The notes beneath the pieces are model-generated. The model worked only from the letters and a program-made list of their open reading frames with translations, had not been told where the DNA came from and did not search any database. A stretch of 64,000 nt of DNA from Pseudogulbenkiania subflava DSM 22618 (GTDB lineage: Bacteria > Pseudomonadota > Gammaproteobacteria > Burkholderiales > Chromobacteriaceae). Shown here one piece after another: positions 13,110-21,643 of the stretch. The stretch is taken from the NCBI RefSeq assembly GCF_900177275.1, contig NZ_FXAG01000008.1:1-64000 (forward strand). Reading direction: 5' to 3'. The position numbers were made by a program, and so were the translations under genes. How positions within the stretch are numbered: the stretch's first letter is position 1; each line of letters begins with the position of its first letter.

Positions 13110-13556
13110 ATGAAGAAGTCCCTCGTCGTCTCGCTGCTGCTGGCCGCCGGGTTCGCCGCCCCGCTGGCCAACGCACTGGAGTTCCGCTCTGTCAAGGAGA
13201 CCGGCGTGGCGCTGTACGAAGCGCCGGCGCTGAATGCGAAGAAGCTGTTCGTGGTCAGCCGCTACTACCCGGTCGAAGTGCTGACGAGCCAGAAGGAGTG
13301 GTCGCGCGTGCGCGACGCCACCGGCGGCATCGCCTGGATTCCGTCGGCGGCCTTGTCCACGCAGCGCATGCTGTTGGTGGTGGTCGACAAGAGCGAAGTG
13401 CGCGCCGAGGCCGATGCCGCCTCGCCGCTGCGCTTCAGCGTGCCGCGCGACGGCGTGCTCGAACTGCTCGAGCCGCCCCAGGCCGGCTGGGTCAAGGTGC
13501 GCCATCGCGACGGCAGCGAAGGTTACGTCCGCATCACCGACCTCTGGGGCCTGTAA
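13110..13556 (+). CDS. SH3-domain periplasmic protein
   Basis: 148 residues with a signal peptide (residues 1-22, ANALE cleavage) and two bacterial SH3-like segments: VALYEAPALNAKKLFVVSRYYPVEVL (about 31-56) and the VDKSEVRAEADAASPL to EGYVRITDLWG part (about 92-148). Such domains bind peptidoglycan or peptides in the envelope, but the actual role is unknown. It lies 5 bp after secB and 12 bp before gpsA, so it belongs to that operon, a position conserved in related bacteria. Confidence 0.8.
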   Translation: MKKSLVVSLLLAAGFAAPLANALEFRSVKETGVALYEAPALNAKKLFVVSRYYPVEVLTSQKEWSRVRDATGGIAWIPSAALSTQRMLLVVVDKSEVRAEADAASPLRFSVPRDGVLELLEPPQAGWVKVRHRDGSEGYVRITDLWGL

Positions 13557-13568
13557 ACGGGAGATCGC

Positions 13569-14573
13569 ATGAAACTGGCTGTGCTGGGAGCGGGTGCCTG
13601 GGGCACCGCGTTGGCGATCGCCTACGCGCGCCATCACCATGTCACCCTGTGGGCGCGCGACGCCGACCAGGTGACCCAGATGGCGGCGGAGCGTCTCAAT
13701 ACCCGCTATTTGCCGGGCTGCCCTCTGCCCGACGAGCTGGCCTTGAGCGCCGAGCTGTCGCATGCCGTTGACGGCGCCGACCTGATCCTGATCGTCACGC
13801 CGATGGCCGGGCTGCGCCCGACCCTGCGCGCGCTGACCGCCCTGTCTTCCGGGTTGCCGCCGCTATTGTGGGCCTGCAAGGGCTTCGAGGCGGGCTCCAG
13901 CCTGCTGCCGCACCAGGTCGTGGCGGAGGAACTGCCGTCCGGCGTGCCGTGCGGGGTGCTGTCCGGCCCGAGCTTCGCGCGCGAGGTGGCGATGGGATTG
14001 CCGGCTGCACTCGCCGTGGCCTCGGACGACTACGCCTTCGCCAAGCGCATGGCGCGGACGCTCAACAGCCCGCGGCTGCGGCTCTACGCCAACGACGACC
14101 TGGTCGGCGTCGAGGTAGGGGCGGCGGTGAAGAACGTCATGGCGATCGCCACCGGCGTCGCCGACGGCCTGCAGTTCGGCATGAACGCCCGCGCCGCGCT
14201 GATCACCCGTGGCCTGGCCGAGATCACCCGGCTGGCGCTGGCGCTGGGTGGCAGCCAGCAGAGCATGATGGGCTTGGCCGGCATGGGCGATCTGATCCTC
14301 ACCTGCACCGGTGCATTGTCGCGCAACCGTCAGGTCGGCCTGAAACTGGCCGAAGGCAAGTCGCTGGAGCAGATACTGCAGGAACTGGGCCACGTTGCAG
14401 AAGGGGTGCCGACCGCTCGCGAGGTGCTGACCATGGCCGAGCGGCTCGAGGTCGACATGCCGATCACCGCCGCGGTGTGCGGCCTGCTCTATCACGGCAG
14501 CGATCCGCACAAGGTGGTGGAGGAACTGCTGGGACGCGAGCCGAAATCGGAATCCGGCGAGCGCCTGGACTGA
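13569..14573 (+). CDS. gpsA: glycerol-3-phosphate dehydrogenase [NAD(P)+]
   Basis: A 334-residue enzyme that reduces dihydroxyacetone phosphate to sn-glycerol 3-phosphate for phospholipid synthesis. The dinucleotide-binding [10 protein letters not shown] is at residues 7-16. [10 protein letters not shown] lies near 135, the catalytic lysine is in [13 protein letters not shown] near 185, and [16 protein letters not shown] near 233 completes the family set. It is the last gene of the priA-gpsA run and is followed by a strong terminator. Confidence 0.97.
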   Translation: MKLAVLGAGAWGTALAIAYARHHHVTLWARDADQVTQMAAERLNTRYLPGCPLPDELALSAELSHAVDGADLILIVTPMAGLRPTLRALTALSSGLPPLLWACKGFEAGSSLLPHQVVAEELPSGVPCGVLSGPSFAREVAMGLPAALAVASDDYAFAKRMARTLNSPRLRLYANDDLVGVEVGAAVKNVMAIATGVADGLQFGMNARAALITRGLAEITRLALALGGSQQSMMGLAGMGDLILTCTGALSRNRQVGLKLAEGKSLEQILQELGHVAEGVPTAREVLTMAERLEVDMPITAAVCGLLYHGSDPHKVVEELLGREPKSESGERLD

Positions 14574-14593
14574 AACCTCGCCACACTGACAGC

Positions 14594-14616
14594 AAGCCAC
14601 CCTAGGGTGGCTTTTT
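14594..14616 (+). terminator. gpsA terminator
   Basis: AAGCCACCC-TA-GGGTGGCTT stem followed by TTT, 20 nt after the gpsA stop codon. Confidence 0.9.
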
Positions 14617-14637
14617 GTTTGGCAGGCTCGACCCGCC

Positions 14638-15156
14638 TCAGCGCCCTTCGATGGTCTTGGCGATACCGGCGAAGTCGAATAGTTCTTCGGTGTCGCGCAG
14701 GCGTTCGGCGTAGATCACCTGATCCCGCGAATCGGTCAGGATCAGCGAAGGGGCGGTGTAACCCGCCAGCGGATAATCGGCGATCAGCACACCGTAAAAC
14801 TTGTGAAAATCGCGCCCGCGCAGCGTCGAGAGCAGCGTCACCCCAGGCAGGCCGTGCTCGCGGCGCGCGCGCCGCAGAGTCGACGGCGAGTCGACCGAGA
14901 TCACAAACAGCCGCAGGCCGGGCCATTGCTCCAGAAAGCGCCGTGTCTCCTGCAGCAGTTCGATGCCGCCGTATTCCTGCTCGTCGAGCGACAGCAAGGT
15001 GATGATCGCCTTGGGCGAGCCATGAAATTGCTCGAGTGAGACGTCGTTCAGGTTTTCGTCGACCAGCATGAAACTGTGCAGCGGATTGCCGACCTGGGGA
15101 AAGTCGCCAAGCACCTGCAAGGCGTCGTCACGGTGCTGCAATGTAAACATGTCCAT
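14638..15156 (-). CDS. cysteine-free Tpx-like (atypical 2-Cys peroxiredoxin fold) protein
   Basis: 172 residues that align along their length with thiol peroxidase Tpx: SLEQFHGSPKAIITLLSLD, then LRLFVISVDSP, then LSTLRGRDFHKFYGVLIADYPLAG and the C-terminal LILTDSRDQVIY. The segment that should hold the T-x-x-C peroxidatic site reads LSLDEQEYGG (residues 55-64), and the resolving-cysteine helix reads RRARREHGL. There is no cysteine anywhere in the protein, so it cannot act as a thiol peroxidase. It sits where tpx is found in related betaproteobacteria (downstream of prmA and DUF3426). The frame is intact, so this looks like a repurposed paralogue, not a pseudogene. Confidence 0.8.
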   Translation of the reverse strand: MDMFTLQHRDDALQVLGDFPQVGNPLHSFMLVDENLNDVSLEQFHGSPKAIITLLSLDEQEYGGIELLQETRRFLEQWPGLRLFVISVDSPSTLRRARREHGLPGVTLLSTLRGRDFHKFYGVLIADYPLAGYTAPSLILTDSRDQVIYAERLRDTEELFDFAGIAKTIEGR

Positions 15157-15232
15157 GTCCTGTTTTCTCCCGCGTTATCTACTCATGGTGGACGAGATCG
15201 GGCAGAAAACAAGCGGAAATCAGGGGGCAACG

Positions 15233-15255
15233 AAAAAGCCGCCCGATGGCGGCTT
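15233..15255 (-). terminator. terminator of the acc-prmA-DUF3426 operon
   Basis: AAGCCGCC-CGAT-GGCGGCTT forms an 8-bp stem. The A run at 15233-15237 becomes a T run on the minus strand. The Tpx-like gene beyond it may therefore need its own promoter or readthrough. Confidence 0.8.
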
Positions 15256-15311
15256 GTGCAGAGGGATGGCACCAAGTGCCTATGGCCGTTGCTGAGGAAG
15301 CCAAAGCAGCT

Positions 15312-15375
15312 TGAGCGCCGCCAGCGTCAGAAACCGGACTATATGGAGTACCTGAGGATTGCGCATCGCTGCGCG
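15312..15375. repeat. dispersed structured repeat, copy A (degenerate)
   Basis: Contains GAAACCGGA at 15330-15338, then TATATGGAGTACCTGAGGATT, and ATCGCTG, which match copy C (60518-60672) over about 45 bases with few differences and one indel. The central stem is eroded here. Confidence 0.6.
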
Positions 15376-15455
15376 GCCCTTCAAAAGCGTCGCATGCCGT
15401 GCTGCCGGCGCTCAAGTTGAGAAGGCGTGGCCGCCTGATGAAAAGGCACTAAGGT

Positions 15456-16604
15456 TCAGGGGTAGAACCAGAGCAGGCTGTAGCCCATCGCGCGGACCTT
15501 GCCGACGTCGAAGCGCATGGCGATGCGTATCTCGCTATTGCTCTTGAACTGCATGGCCTTGTAGTCGTCGGGCTTGAGGTATTCCTGTGGCGAGAACACC
15601 TTGCGGATCACCACCTGGTCCTCGGCATCCTTCAGCGTGACCTCCAGCATCGGATAAGCCTGCGGGTACGCGGCGTGGTTCTTCAGCGTGGCGGCCAGCT
15701 GGATCAGGTTCTGCTGATCGGGCACGAAAGACAGCTCCGACCATTCGGTACGGATCAGCGCGCTGTCGGTTGGCAGCGGAACGCTGCAGCCGACGCCCAG
15801 ACACAGTTTTTCCAGCGTCGGGCGCAGTTCCGGCACCTCGGCGGCAATGCGGGTGCGGTTGAGGTAGACCAGTTGCAGCGCCAGGGCCAGCATGCCGATC
15901 AACGCCAGGCCGGCCATCAGCCAGGTCTGCCAGTTTCCCGTCCGGCGCGCCGCCGCTGGCGCTGGCTCAATGCCGGGGATGTCGGTAGCCGGGTCGAAGG
16001 TGGGTTCGGAGTCCGCCTCCGGCATCACCATCACCGTGGCCCCCTTTGGCTGGCCACGTTCTTCCCGTGCTTCGGTTTCGTTACGGGCGCCACGCGTGGC
16101 GGGGCCGGCGTGTTCCGACAGCGTCTCTTCCAGCAGTGCTTGCAAGGGGTCGTCGGCGGAGCGCGGCGGCGCTTCCGTTGTCGCGAACGGGTCGCCGATC
16201 GGCGCCGTGGCATCGCGGTGCTGCATCGCCTCGGACAGGGCGCGCTGGAACGTGGCCATGTCATTGGCGTCGGTGGCCGGTGCGCTGGGGGGGGCTGCTG
16301 CGACCGTCTCTGCCGACGGCGCCGTCTCGGTGGCCGGGGGGCTGCCTAGCGGGTCGAAGTCGGGCAACTCCAGCTCGAAGTCGTCGGCCGGGTCGGGGCG
16401 GCTGGCTGGCGGCACGGCAGGGGGGGGGGGCGGTACCGGCGGCGTCGGCGTGAGCAGCGGCGGCTCCGCCACGATCATGTGTTCGGTGGCGTTGAAGACA
16501 TGCGCACAGCGCCCGCAGCGGACCAGGCCGTTGGCAACGGCGAGCTGGGCATCGCTAACCTTGAAGCGGGTCTGGCAGCCGGGGCACTGTGTCGTATGCG
16601 TCAT
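15456..16604 (-). CDS. zinc-ribbon DUF3426 membrane protein
   Basis: 382 residues. An MJ0042-type zinc ribbon is at the N-terminus (CPGCQTRFKVSDAQL, then VRCGRCAHVFNA; four cysteines). A low-complexity Pro/Ala-rich linker covers about 50-215, one transmembrane helix lies near 228-248 (MAGLALIGMLALALQLVY), and a C-terminal DUF3426 domain (about 255-382) probably lies in the periplasm. Function is unknown; the gene is a fixed neighbour of prmA in Betaproteobacteria. The start overlaps the prmA stop (ATGA). Its proline tract is encoded over an 11-base G run (plus strand), a possible slippage site. Confidence 0.85.
   Translation of the reverse strand: MTHTTQCPGCQTRFKVSDAQLAVANGLVRCGRCAHVFNATEHMIVAEPPLLTPTPPVPPPPPAVPPASRPDPADDFELELPDFDPLGSPPATETAPSAETVAAAPPSAPATDANDMATFQRALSEAMQHRDATAPIGDPFATTEAPPRSADDPLQALLEETLSEHAGPATRGARNETEAREERGQPKGATVMVMPEADSEPTFDPATDIPGIEPAPAAARRTGNWQTWLMAGLALIGMLALALQLVYLNRTRIAAEVPELRPTLEKLCLGVGCSVPLPTDSALIRTEWSELSFVPDQQNLIQLAATLKNHAAYPQAYPMLEVTLKDAEDQVVIRKVFSPQEYLKPDDYKAMQFKSNSEIRIAMRFDVGKVRAMGYSLLWFYP
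16420..16430. repeat. G11 homopolymer inside the DUF3426 coding sequence
   Basis: Eleven consecutive G on the plus strand (C11 in the sense strand), coding for Pro residues at about position 60 of the DUF3426 protein. Gain or loss of one base would truncate the protein just after the zinc ribbon. Confidence 0.8.
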
Positions 16605-17497
16605 ACCGTGGCGTGTCGGGTTCCAGTGAGTCGGGTCCAGCCTTCGTCGAATACCGGCGGTTCCATGTCGAACCAGGTCGCGTAGATGGCGGATAGCTCT
16701 TCCGCCTGCTCCTGCAAGATGCCGGACAGGACAATCTTGCCGCCGGCCTTGACGTGGCCGGAAAGGAGTTCACCTAACAGGCGCAGCGGGTTGGCCAGGA
16801 TGTTGGCCAGCACCACGTCGTACTGCGCTTGCGGGGTGGCGTCGGGAAGATAGAAACGGGCGACCACCTGGTTCTGGGTGGCGTTGTCCTGGCTGGCGCG
16901 CACCGCTTGCGGATCGATGTCGATACCGACCGCCGAGGCCGCACCGAGCTTGAGCGCGGCGATGGCCAGGATGCCCGAGCCGCAGCCGTAATCCAGCACG
17001 CTCTCGCCGCCCTTGATGTTGGCGTCGAGCCATTGCAGGCACAGCCGCGTGGTGGGGTGGCTGCCGGTGCCGAAAGCCAGGCCGGGATCGAGCTGGAGGT
17101 TGACGGCGGCGGGGTCCGGGCTCTCGTGCCAGGTCGGCGTGATCCAGAGCCGTTCCGAGATGCGGATCGGCTCGAACTGGGCCTGGGTCAGTCGCACCCA
17201 GTCCTGTTCTTCGACCCGCTCCTCGGCATAGTGCGGCAATGCGATCCCGCACTGGGTGCTGGCGGCCGCGATGATCAGCGCGACGTCGGCGGCTTCGTCG
17301 AACAGCGCGATGATGCGGCTCTGACTCCACAGCTTGTCGACCGGTTCGCCCGGCTCGCCGAAAATCGGCTGCTCCAGCTCGGTGCCGGCCAGCGCGTCCT
17401 CGATGGCGGCCGACAGTGCGCCGGCGTCCATCAGGGCGTCGGCCAACTGCTCGGCCACCACGGAGTCGGTGTCAATGGTGGCTTGAAGCCAGGCCAT
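16601..17497 (-). CDS. prmA: ribosomal protein L11 methyltransferase
   Basis: A 298-residue SAM-dependent enzyme that methylates ribosomal protein L11. The L11-recognition domain is at the N-terminus ([11 protein letters not shown]). LDPGLAFGTGSHPTTRLCL near residue 158, the SAM-binding VLDYGCGSGILAIAA near 183 and the catalytic-loop motif NILANPL near 243 are all classic PrmA. The start overlaps the accC stop by one base (TGATG), so translation is coupled. Confidence 0.96.
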   Translation of the reverse strand: MAWLQATIDTDSVVAEQLADALMDAGALSAAIEDALAGTELEQPIFGEPGEPVDKLWSQSRIIALFDEAADVALIIAAASTQCGIALPHYAEERVEEQDWVRLTQAQFEPIRISERLWITPTWHESPDPAAVNLQLDPGLAFGTGSHPTTRLCLQWLDANIKGGESVLDYGCGSGILAIAALKLGAASAVGIDIDPQAVRASQDNATQNQVVARFYLPDATPQAQYDVVLANILANPLRLLGELLSGHVKAGGKIVLSGILQEQAEELSAIYATWFDMEPPVFDEGWTRLTGTRHATV

Positions 17498-18855
17498 CAG
17501 GCGCTCCCCTTCTTCATCTGGGCCAGACGCTCTTCCAGGTAGTGGATGCTGGTGCCGCCCTTCTGGAAGGCGCCGTCCATGAACAGTTCCTGGTGCAGCG
17601 GGATGTTGGTCTTGATGCCGGTGATCGCCATTTCGGACAGCGCCACGCGCATGCGCGCCATGGCTTGCTCGCGGGTGTCGCCGAAGGCGATCAGTTTCCC
17701 GACCATCGAATCGTAGTGCGAAGGCACAGTGTAACCCTGGTAGATGTGCGAGTCGATGCGGATGCCCGGGCCGCCGGCCGGGTGGTAGCTCTCGATCTTG
17801 CCCGGGCTCGGTACGAAGGTGAACGGATCTTCGGCGTTGATACGGCACTCCATGGCGTGCCCCTTGAACACGATATCCTTTTGCTTGTAGCGCAGTTTTT
17901 CGCCGGCGGCAATACGGATCTGTTCCTGGACGATGTCGATGCCGGTGATCATTTCCGATACCGGGTGTTCGACTTGCACGCGGGTATTCATCTCGATGAA
18001 GTAGAACTCGCCGTTTTCGAACAGGAATTCGAAGGTGCCGGCGCCACGGTAGCCGATGCGGCGGCAGGCGTCGGCGCAGGCCTCGCCGATCTTCTTGCGC
18101 TGGGCCTCGGTGATGCCCGGGGCTGGCGCTTCCTCGATGATCTTCTGGTGACGGCGTTGCATCGAGCAATCGCGCTCGCCGAGATAAATGGCGTTGCCGT
18201 ATTCGTCGGACAGCACCTGGATTTCGATGTGGCGCGGTTGTTCGAGGAATTTCTCCATGTACACCGTCGGGTTGCCGAAGGCGGCCGCGGCCTCGGTGCG
18301 GGTCATGTTGACCGAGTTGATCAGCGCCGCTTCGGTGTGCACCACGCGCATGCCGCGCCCGCCGCCGCCGCCGGCGGCCTTGATGATCACCGGGAAACCG
18401 ATCTTCTTGGCGATCTTGGTGATTTCGACCGGGTCGTCCGGCAGCGCGCCGGCGGAACCGGGCACGGTCGGCACCTTGGCCTCGATCATCGCCTGCTTGG
18501 CCGAGACCTTGTCGCCCATCAGGCGGATGGTTTCCGAGCGCGGGCCGATGAAGACGAAGCCGGATTGCTCGACGCGTTCGGCGAAGTCGGCGTTCTCCGA
18601 CAGGAAGCCGTAGCCGGGATGGATGGCCTGGGCGTCGGTGACCTCGGCGGCGGCGATCAGCGCCGGCACGTTGAGGTAGCTCTGGCCGGACGGCGCCGGG
18701 CCGATGCACACCGATTCGTCGGCCAGCTTGACGTACTTGGCATCGCGGTCGGCTTCGGAGTGCACCACGACGGTCTTGATGCCCATTTCGCGGCAGGCGC
18801 GCTGGATACGCAGGGCGATCTCGCCGCGGTTGGCGATGAGGATTTTTTCAAACAT
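17497..18855 (-). CDS. accC: acetyl-CoA carboxylase, biotin carboxylase subunit
   Basis: A 452-residue ATP-grasp enzyme that carboxylates the biotin on AccB, the first half-reaction of malonyl-CoA synthesis. [16 protein letters not shown] opens the protein. The ATP-binding loop [11 protein letters not shown] is near residue 158, and the [14 protein letters not shown] catalytic block near 286. The start at MFEKIL gives the family's usual length; a GTG nine bases upstream (18864) is possible. It is preceded by a long imperfect hairpin in the accB-accC gap. Confidence 0.97.
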   Translation of the reverse strand: MFEKILIANRGEIALRIQRACREMGIKTVVVHSEADRDAKYVKLADESVCIGPAPSGQSYLNVPALIAAAEVTDAQAIHPGYGFLSENADFAERVEQSGFVFIGPRSETIRLMGDKVSAKQAMIEAKVPTVPGSAGALPDDPVEITKIAKKIGFPVIIKAAGGGGGRGMRVVHTEAALINSVNMTRTEAAAAFGNPTVYMEKFLEQPRHIEIQVLSDEYGNAIYLGERDCSMQRRHQKIIEEAPAPGITEAQRKKIGEACADACRRIGYRGAGTFEFLFENGEFYFIEMNTRVQVEHPVSEMITGIDIVQEQIRIAAGEKLRYKQKDIVFKGHAMECRINAEDPFTFVPSPGKIESYHPAGGPGIRIDSHIYQGYTVPSHYDSMVGKLIAFGDTREQAMARMRVALSEMAITGIKTNIPLHQELFMDGAFQKGGTSIHYLEERLAQMKKGSA

Positions 18856-18875
18856 GGGGAACACCCGTGAAAAGC

Positions 18876-18932
18876 GAAACGTGAAACGCGAAAAGTGAGG
18901 CCGGGCCGATCACTTTTCCCATTTCACGTTCC
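18876..18932. promoter_or_regulatory. imperfect 23-bp hairpin between accB and accC
   Basis: Arms 18876-18898 and 18910-18932 pair at about 19 of 23 positions around an 11-base loop (both arms contain ACGTGAAA or its complement and AAAAGTGA or its complement). It lies in the 90-base gap in front of accC. It could stabilise an mRNA end, attenuate accC or be a small repeat insertion (GTGAAA units recur inside it). Confidence 0.5.
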
Positions 18933-18945
18933 TCGATATGGGGAC

Positions 18946-19401
18946 TTACTCGATGATGAACAGCGGTTCGCCGTATTCGACCGGCTGGCCGTCTTCGGCC
19001 AGGACGGCCTTGATCACGCCGGAGCGGTCGGCTTCGATCTCGTTCATCAGCTTCATGGCTTCGATGATGCACAGGGTGTCGCCGGCGCTGACGCTCTGGC
19101 CGACCTCGACGAAGGCCTTGGAGCCCGGGCTCGGCGAGCGGTAGAAGGTGCCGACCATCGGCGACTTCAGCGCATTTTTGGTGTCGACGGCGGCCGGTGC
19201 CGCGTCGACCACGGCGGCGGGCGCCGCCACCGGCGCCGCTGCCGGCATCTGAATGGCGTGCATCGGCTGGGCGTAGGCAATGTTGGCATTGGCCGATACG
19301 CGGGTGATGCGGACTTTTTCTTCACCTTCGGTCACTTCGAGTTCGGCGATGCCGGATTCCTCGACGAGATCGATCAGTTTTTTCAGTTTGCGCAGGTCCA
19401 T
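18946..19401 (-). CDS. accB: acetyl-CoA carboxylase, biotin carboxyl carrier protein
   Basis: The 151-residue biotin carrier of acetyl-CoA carboxylase. The N-terminal [18 protein letters not shown] block is the usual start, an Ala/Pro-rich flexible linker covers about 55-75, and the biotinyl domain follows with the modified lysine in EAMKLMNE (about 116). The start at MDLRKL was preferred to upstream in-frame codons because this is the conserved N-terminus. Confidence 0.96.
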   Translation of the reverse strand: MDLRKLKKLIDLVEESGIAELEVTEGEEKVRITRVSANANIAYAQPMHAIQMPAAAPVAAPAAVVDAAPAAVDTKNALKSPMVGTFYRSPSPGSKAFVEVGQSVSAGDTLCIIEAMKLMNEIEADRSGVIKAVLAEDGQPVEYGEPLFIIE

Positions 19402-19441
19402 GGCAATCCTTCGAATGGGATGTTCTGTTTGGGGCAGGAAC

Positions 19442-19891
19442 TCAGCTCCGGGCGGCAAGCTGCTTCACAGCATGCGCCAGGGCCAGTTCGTAGCCGTGTG
19501 CACCCAGCCCGCAGATGACGCCGACCGCCAGGTCGGAAAAATACGAGTGCTGGCGGAACGGTTCGCGGGCGTGGACGTTGGATAGGTGGATTTCGATGAA
19601 CGGGAGTTTGACGCCGGCCAGCGCGTCCCGCAGGGCCACGCTGGTGTGCGTGAACGCGGCGGGATTAATGAGGATGAATGCGGTGCCGTCGTGCAGGGTC
19701 TGGTGCACGCGTTCGATCAACACGTGCTCGGCATTGCTTTGCAGCGCTTCCAGCACAAAACCGGCGGCCTGGGCTTGTTCGCTCAGGCGTTGGTTGATGG
19801 CGTCGAGCGTTTCGCGGCCGTAATGTGCGGGCTCCCGAACCTCTAGCAGGTTCAGGTTGGGGCCGTGCAAAACAAGGATTTTTGGGGTCAA
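19442..19891 (-). CDS. aroQ: 3-dehydroquinate dehydratase, type II
   Basis: A 149-residue enzyme of the shikimate pathway converting 3-dehydroquinate to 3-dehydroshikimate. [20 protein letters not shown] carries the catalytic Arg and Tyr region (the usual Gly-Thr is Glu-Val here). [16 protein letters not shown] near 75 and [15 protein letters not shown] near 97 hold the active-site Asn and His. It leads the aroQ-accB-accC-prmA-DUF3426 operon on the minus strand. Confidence 0.95.
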   Translation of the reverse strand: MTPKILVLHGPNLNLLEVREPAHYGRETLDAINQRLSEQAQAAGFVLEALQSNAEHVLIERVHQTLHDGTAFILINPAAFTHTSVALRDALAGVKLPFIEIHLSNVHAREPFRQHSYFSDLAVGVICGLGAHGYELALAHAVKQLAARS

Positions 19892-20143
19892 GACTTACGT
19901 CCCGTTCTTCATCATGGGCGCGAGTTTGCCGTAATTCGCTGCAAGATGTCCAGCTTTTGCAGTTTTTAACTCGTGTGTGATAGCGCCGGGAGTGTGGGGA
20001 AAATGCCGCGTGGGTGGGGAGGGCGGGCGACAACCGGTCAATTGTAGTCGCCTGCGGCGGAATGTCCAGCCGCATGACGAGGCGGTAGCGACGAGGCCTG
20101 CGGTCGGTGTTGTCTTGGCGCTGCCAGCGGGGGCGATGGAGGG

Positions 20144-20149
20144 TATAAT
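20144..20149 (+). promoter_or_regulatory. possible queA -10 element
   Basis: Perfect TATAAT 29 bp before the queA ATG. The best -35 candidate at 17-bp spacing is only CTGCCA, so this is a weak call. Confidence 0.4.
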
Positions 20150-20177
20150 CGGGCGGTTTACCCGCGCGAACGAGCTT

Positions 20178-21203
20178 ATGCAGTTATCCGATTTCGACTA
20201 CCACCTGCCCGACGAACTGATTGCCCAGCACCCCCCCGAGCATCGCGGTGCCAGCCGCCTGTTGCATGTGGATGGCATGGCGCTCGCCGACCTGTCGTTC
20301 GGCGCGGTGCTGGAGCGCCTCCAGCCGGGTGACGTGATGGTGTTCAACGATACCCGGGTGATCAAGGCGCGGTTGTTCGGCGAGAAGGCATCCGGCGGCA
20401 AGGTCGAGGCGCTGATCGAACGGGTGCTCGACGAGCACACGGTGTGGGCGCATGTGCGCGCCAGCAAGTCGCCGAAGCCGGGCAGCACGATCACCTTCGC
20501 CGGCCGCTGGCAGGCAGAAATGGTGGAGCGCGACGATGCGCTGTTCAAGCTGCGCTTTCTCGACGCCGAGAACGTGTTCGACATCCTGGAGGCCTCGGGC
20601 AAGCTGCCGCTGCCTCCTTATATCGAGCGCGATACCGACAGCGACGACGACAGCCGCTATCAGACCGTCTACGCCCGCGAGCGCGGGGCGGTCGCGGCGC
20701 CGACCGCCGGTCTGCACTTTACCGAGGCGATGCTGGACGCGTTGCGTGCCAAGGGCGTGATCCTGGCCTACGTGACGCTGCACGTCGGCGCCGGTACTTT
20801 CCAGCCGGTGCGGGTCGAGAACATCGCCGAGCACAAGATGCACAGCGAAATCTACGAGATCCCGCCGGCCACCGTTGATGCCATCGCCGCGGCGCACGCC
20901 GCCGGCCGCAAGGTGCTGGCGGTGGGTACCACCAGCATGCGCGCGCTGGAGTCGGCGGCGCAGGGCGGAGAACTGGTGGCCGGGCGCGGCGAGACCGACA
21001 TCTTCATCACGCCGGGCTACCGCTTCCGGGTGGTGGATCGCCTGCTGACCAACTTCCACCTGCCCAAGTCGACGCTGCTGATGCTGGTGTCGGCTTTCGC
21101 CGGGGTGGAGCCCATCCGCAACGCTTACCGCCACGCGGTGGAACACCGTTACCGCTTCTTCAGCTATGGCGATGCCATGCTGCTGGAGAAGCAAGCCGAC
21201 TGA
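20178..21203 (+). CDS. queA: tRNA preQ1(34) S-adenosylmethionine ribosyltransferase-isomerase
   Basis: A 341-residue enzyme that transfers and isomerises the ribosyl group of SAM onto preQ1 in the tRNA wobble position, the penultimate stage of queuosine synthesis. [14 protein letters not shown] opens the protein. [14 protein letters not shown] near 57, [19 protein letters not shown] near 158 and [18 protein letters not shown]-like sequence near 290 are family blocks. The start at MQLSDFDY is standard. It ends in a terminator built from two GTTGGCCGAAG copies. Confidence 0.97.
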   Translation: MQLSDFDYHLPDELIAQHPPEHRGASRLLHVDGMALADLSFGAVLERLQPGDVMVFNDTRVIKARLFGEKASGGKVEALIERVLDEHTVWAHVRASKSPKPGSTITFAGRWQAEMVERDDALFKLRFLDAENVFDILEASGKLPLPPYIERDTDSDDDSRYQTVYARERGAVAAPTAGLHFTEAMLDALRAKGVILAYVTLHVGAGTFQPVRVENIAEHKMHSEIYEIPPATVDAIAAAHAAGRKVLAVGTTSMRALESAAQGGELVAGRGETDIFITPGYRFRVVDRLLTNFHLPKSTLLMLVSAFAGVEPIRNAYRHAVEHRYRFFSYGDAMLLEKQAD

Positions 21204-21210
21204 CCCGGAT

Positions 21211-21254
21211 CAAGGTTGGCCGAAGACGCTTCGGCCAACCTTGAGGCCCGTTTT
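21211..21254 (+). terminator. queA terminator made of an inverted pair of the GTTGGCCGAAG motif
   Basis: CAAGGTTGGCCGAAG (21211-21225), loop ACG, then CTTCGGCCAACCTTG (21229-21243): a perfect 15-bp stem, followed after a few bases by TTTTT (21250-21254). The two arms contain exact copies of the 11-mer in opposite orientation at 21215-21225 and 21229-21239. This is the same design as uptake-sequence terminators in Neisseria. Confidence 0.9.
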
Positions 21255-21272
21255 TGCATGATGGAGCACAGC

Positions 21273-21641
21273 ATGGCCGCACCGCACCCGACGCCGCTTC
21301 CGACGGAAATCAAACTGCACACCCAGTCGAAACGGCTGGAGATCACCTTCGACGACGGCGCCCGCTTCGAGCTGCCGTGCGAGTACCTGCGCGTCTATTC
21401 GCCGTCGGCCGAGGTGCGCGGCCACGGCGTCGGTAACGAGGTGCTGCAGGTCGGCAAGCGTCACGTGGCGATCACCGCGCTGGAACCGGTCGGTCACTAC
21501 GCGCTGAAGATCGTGTTCGACGACGGTCACGACAGCGGGCTCTACAGCTGGGCCTATTTATACGAGCTGGGCGTCAAGCACGACCAGTACTGGCAGGATT
21601 ATCTTGATCGACTCGCCGCCGCTGGCGCGAGCAGGGAGTAA
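21273..21641 (+). CDS. DUF971 family protein
   Basis: A 122-residue protein of the DUF971 / gamma-butyrobetaine-hydroxylase-like N-terminal family. [19 protein letters not shown], then [19 protein letters not shown], then the [22 protein letters not shown] block are diagnostic. In hydroxylases this domain carries a metal site, but free-standing members have no settled function. The start at 21273 has GGAG six bases upstream; in-frame ATGs at 21258 and 21261 are less likely. It is 2 bp from ubiE. Confidence 0.85.
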   Translation: MAAPHPTPLPTEIKLHTQSKRLEITFDDGARFELPCEYLRVYSPSAEVRGHGVGNEVLQVGKRHVAITALEPVGHYALKIVFDDGHDSGLYSWAYLYELGVKHDQYWQDYLDRLAAAGASRE

Positions 21642-21643
21642 GC

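Larger units (their letters stand above)
15157..15455. other. intergenic region with terminator and repeat copy A
   Basis: 299 bases without a gene between the Tpx-like gene and the DUF3426 gene. It holds the terminator at 15233-15255 and a degenerate copy of the dispersed structured repeat (15312-15375). Confidence 0.6.
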
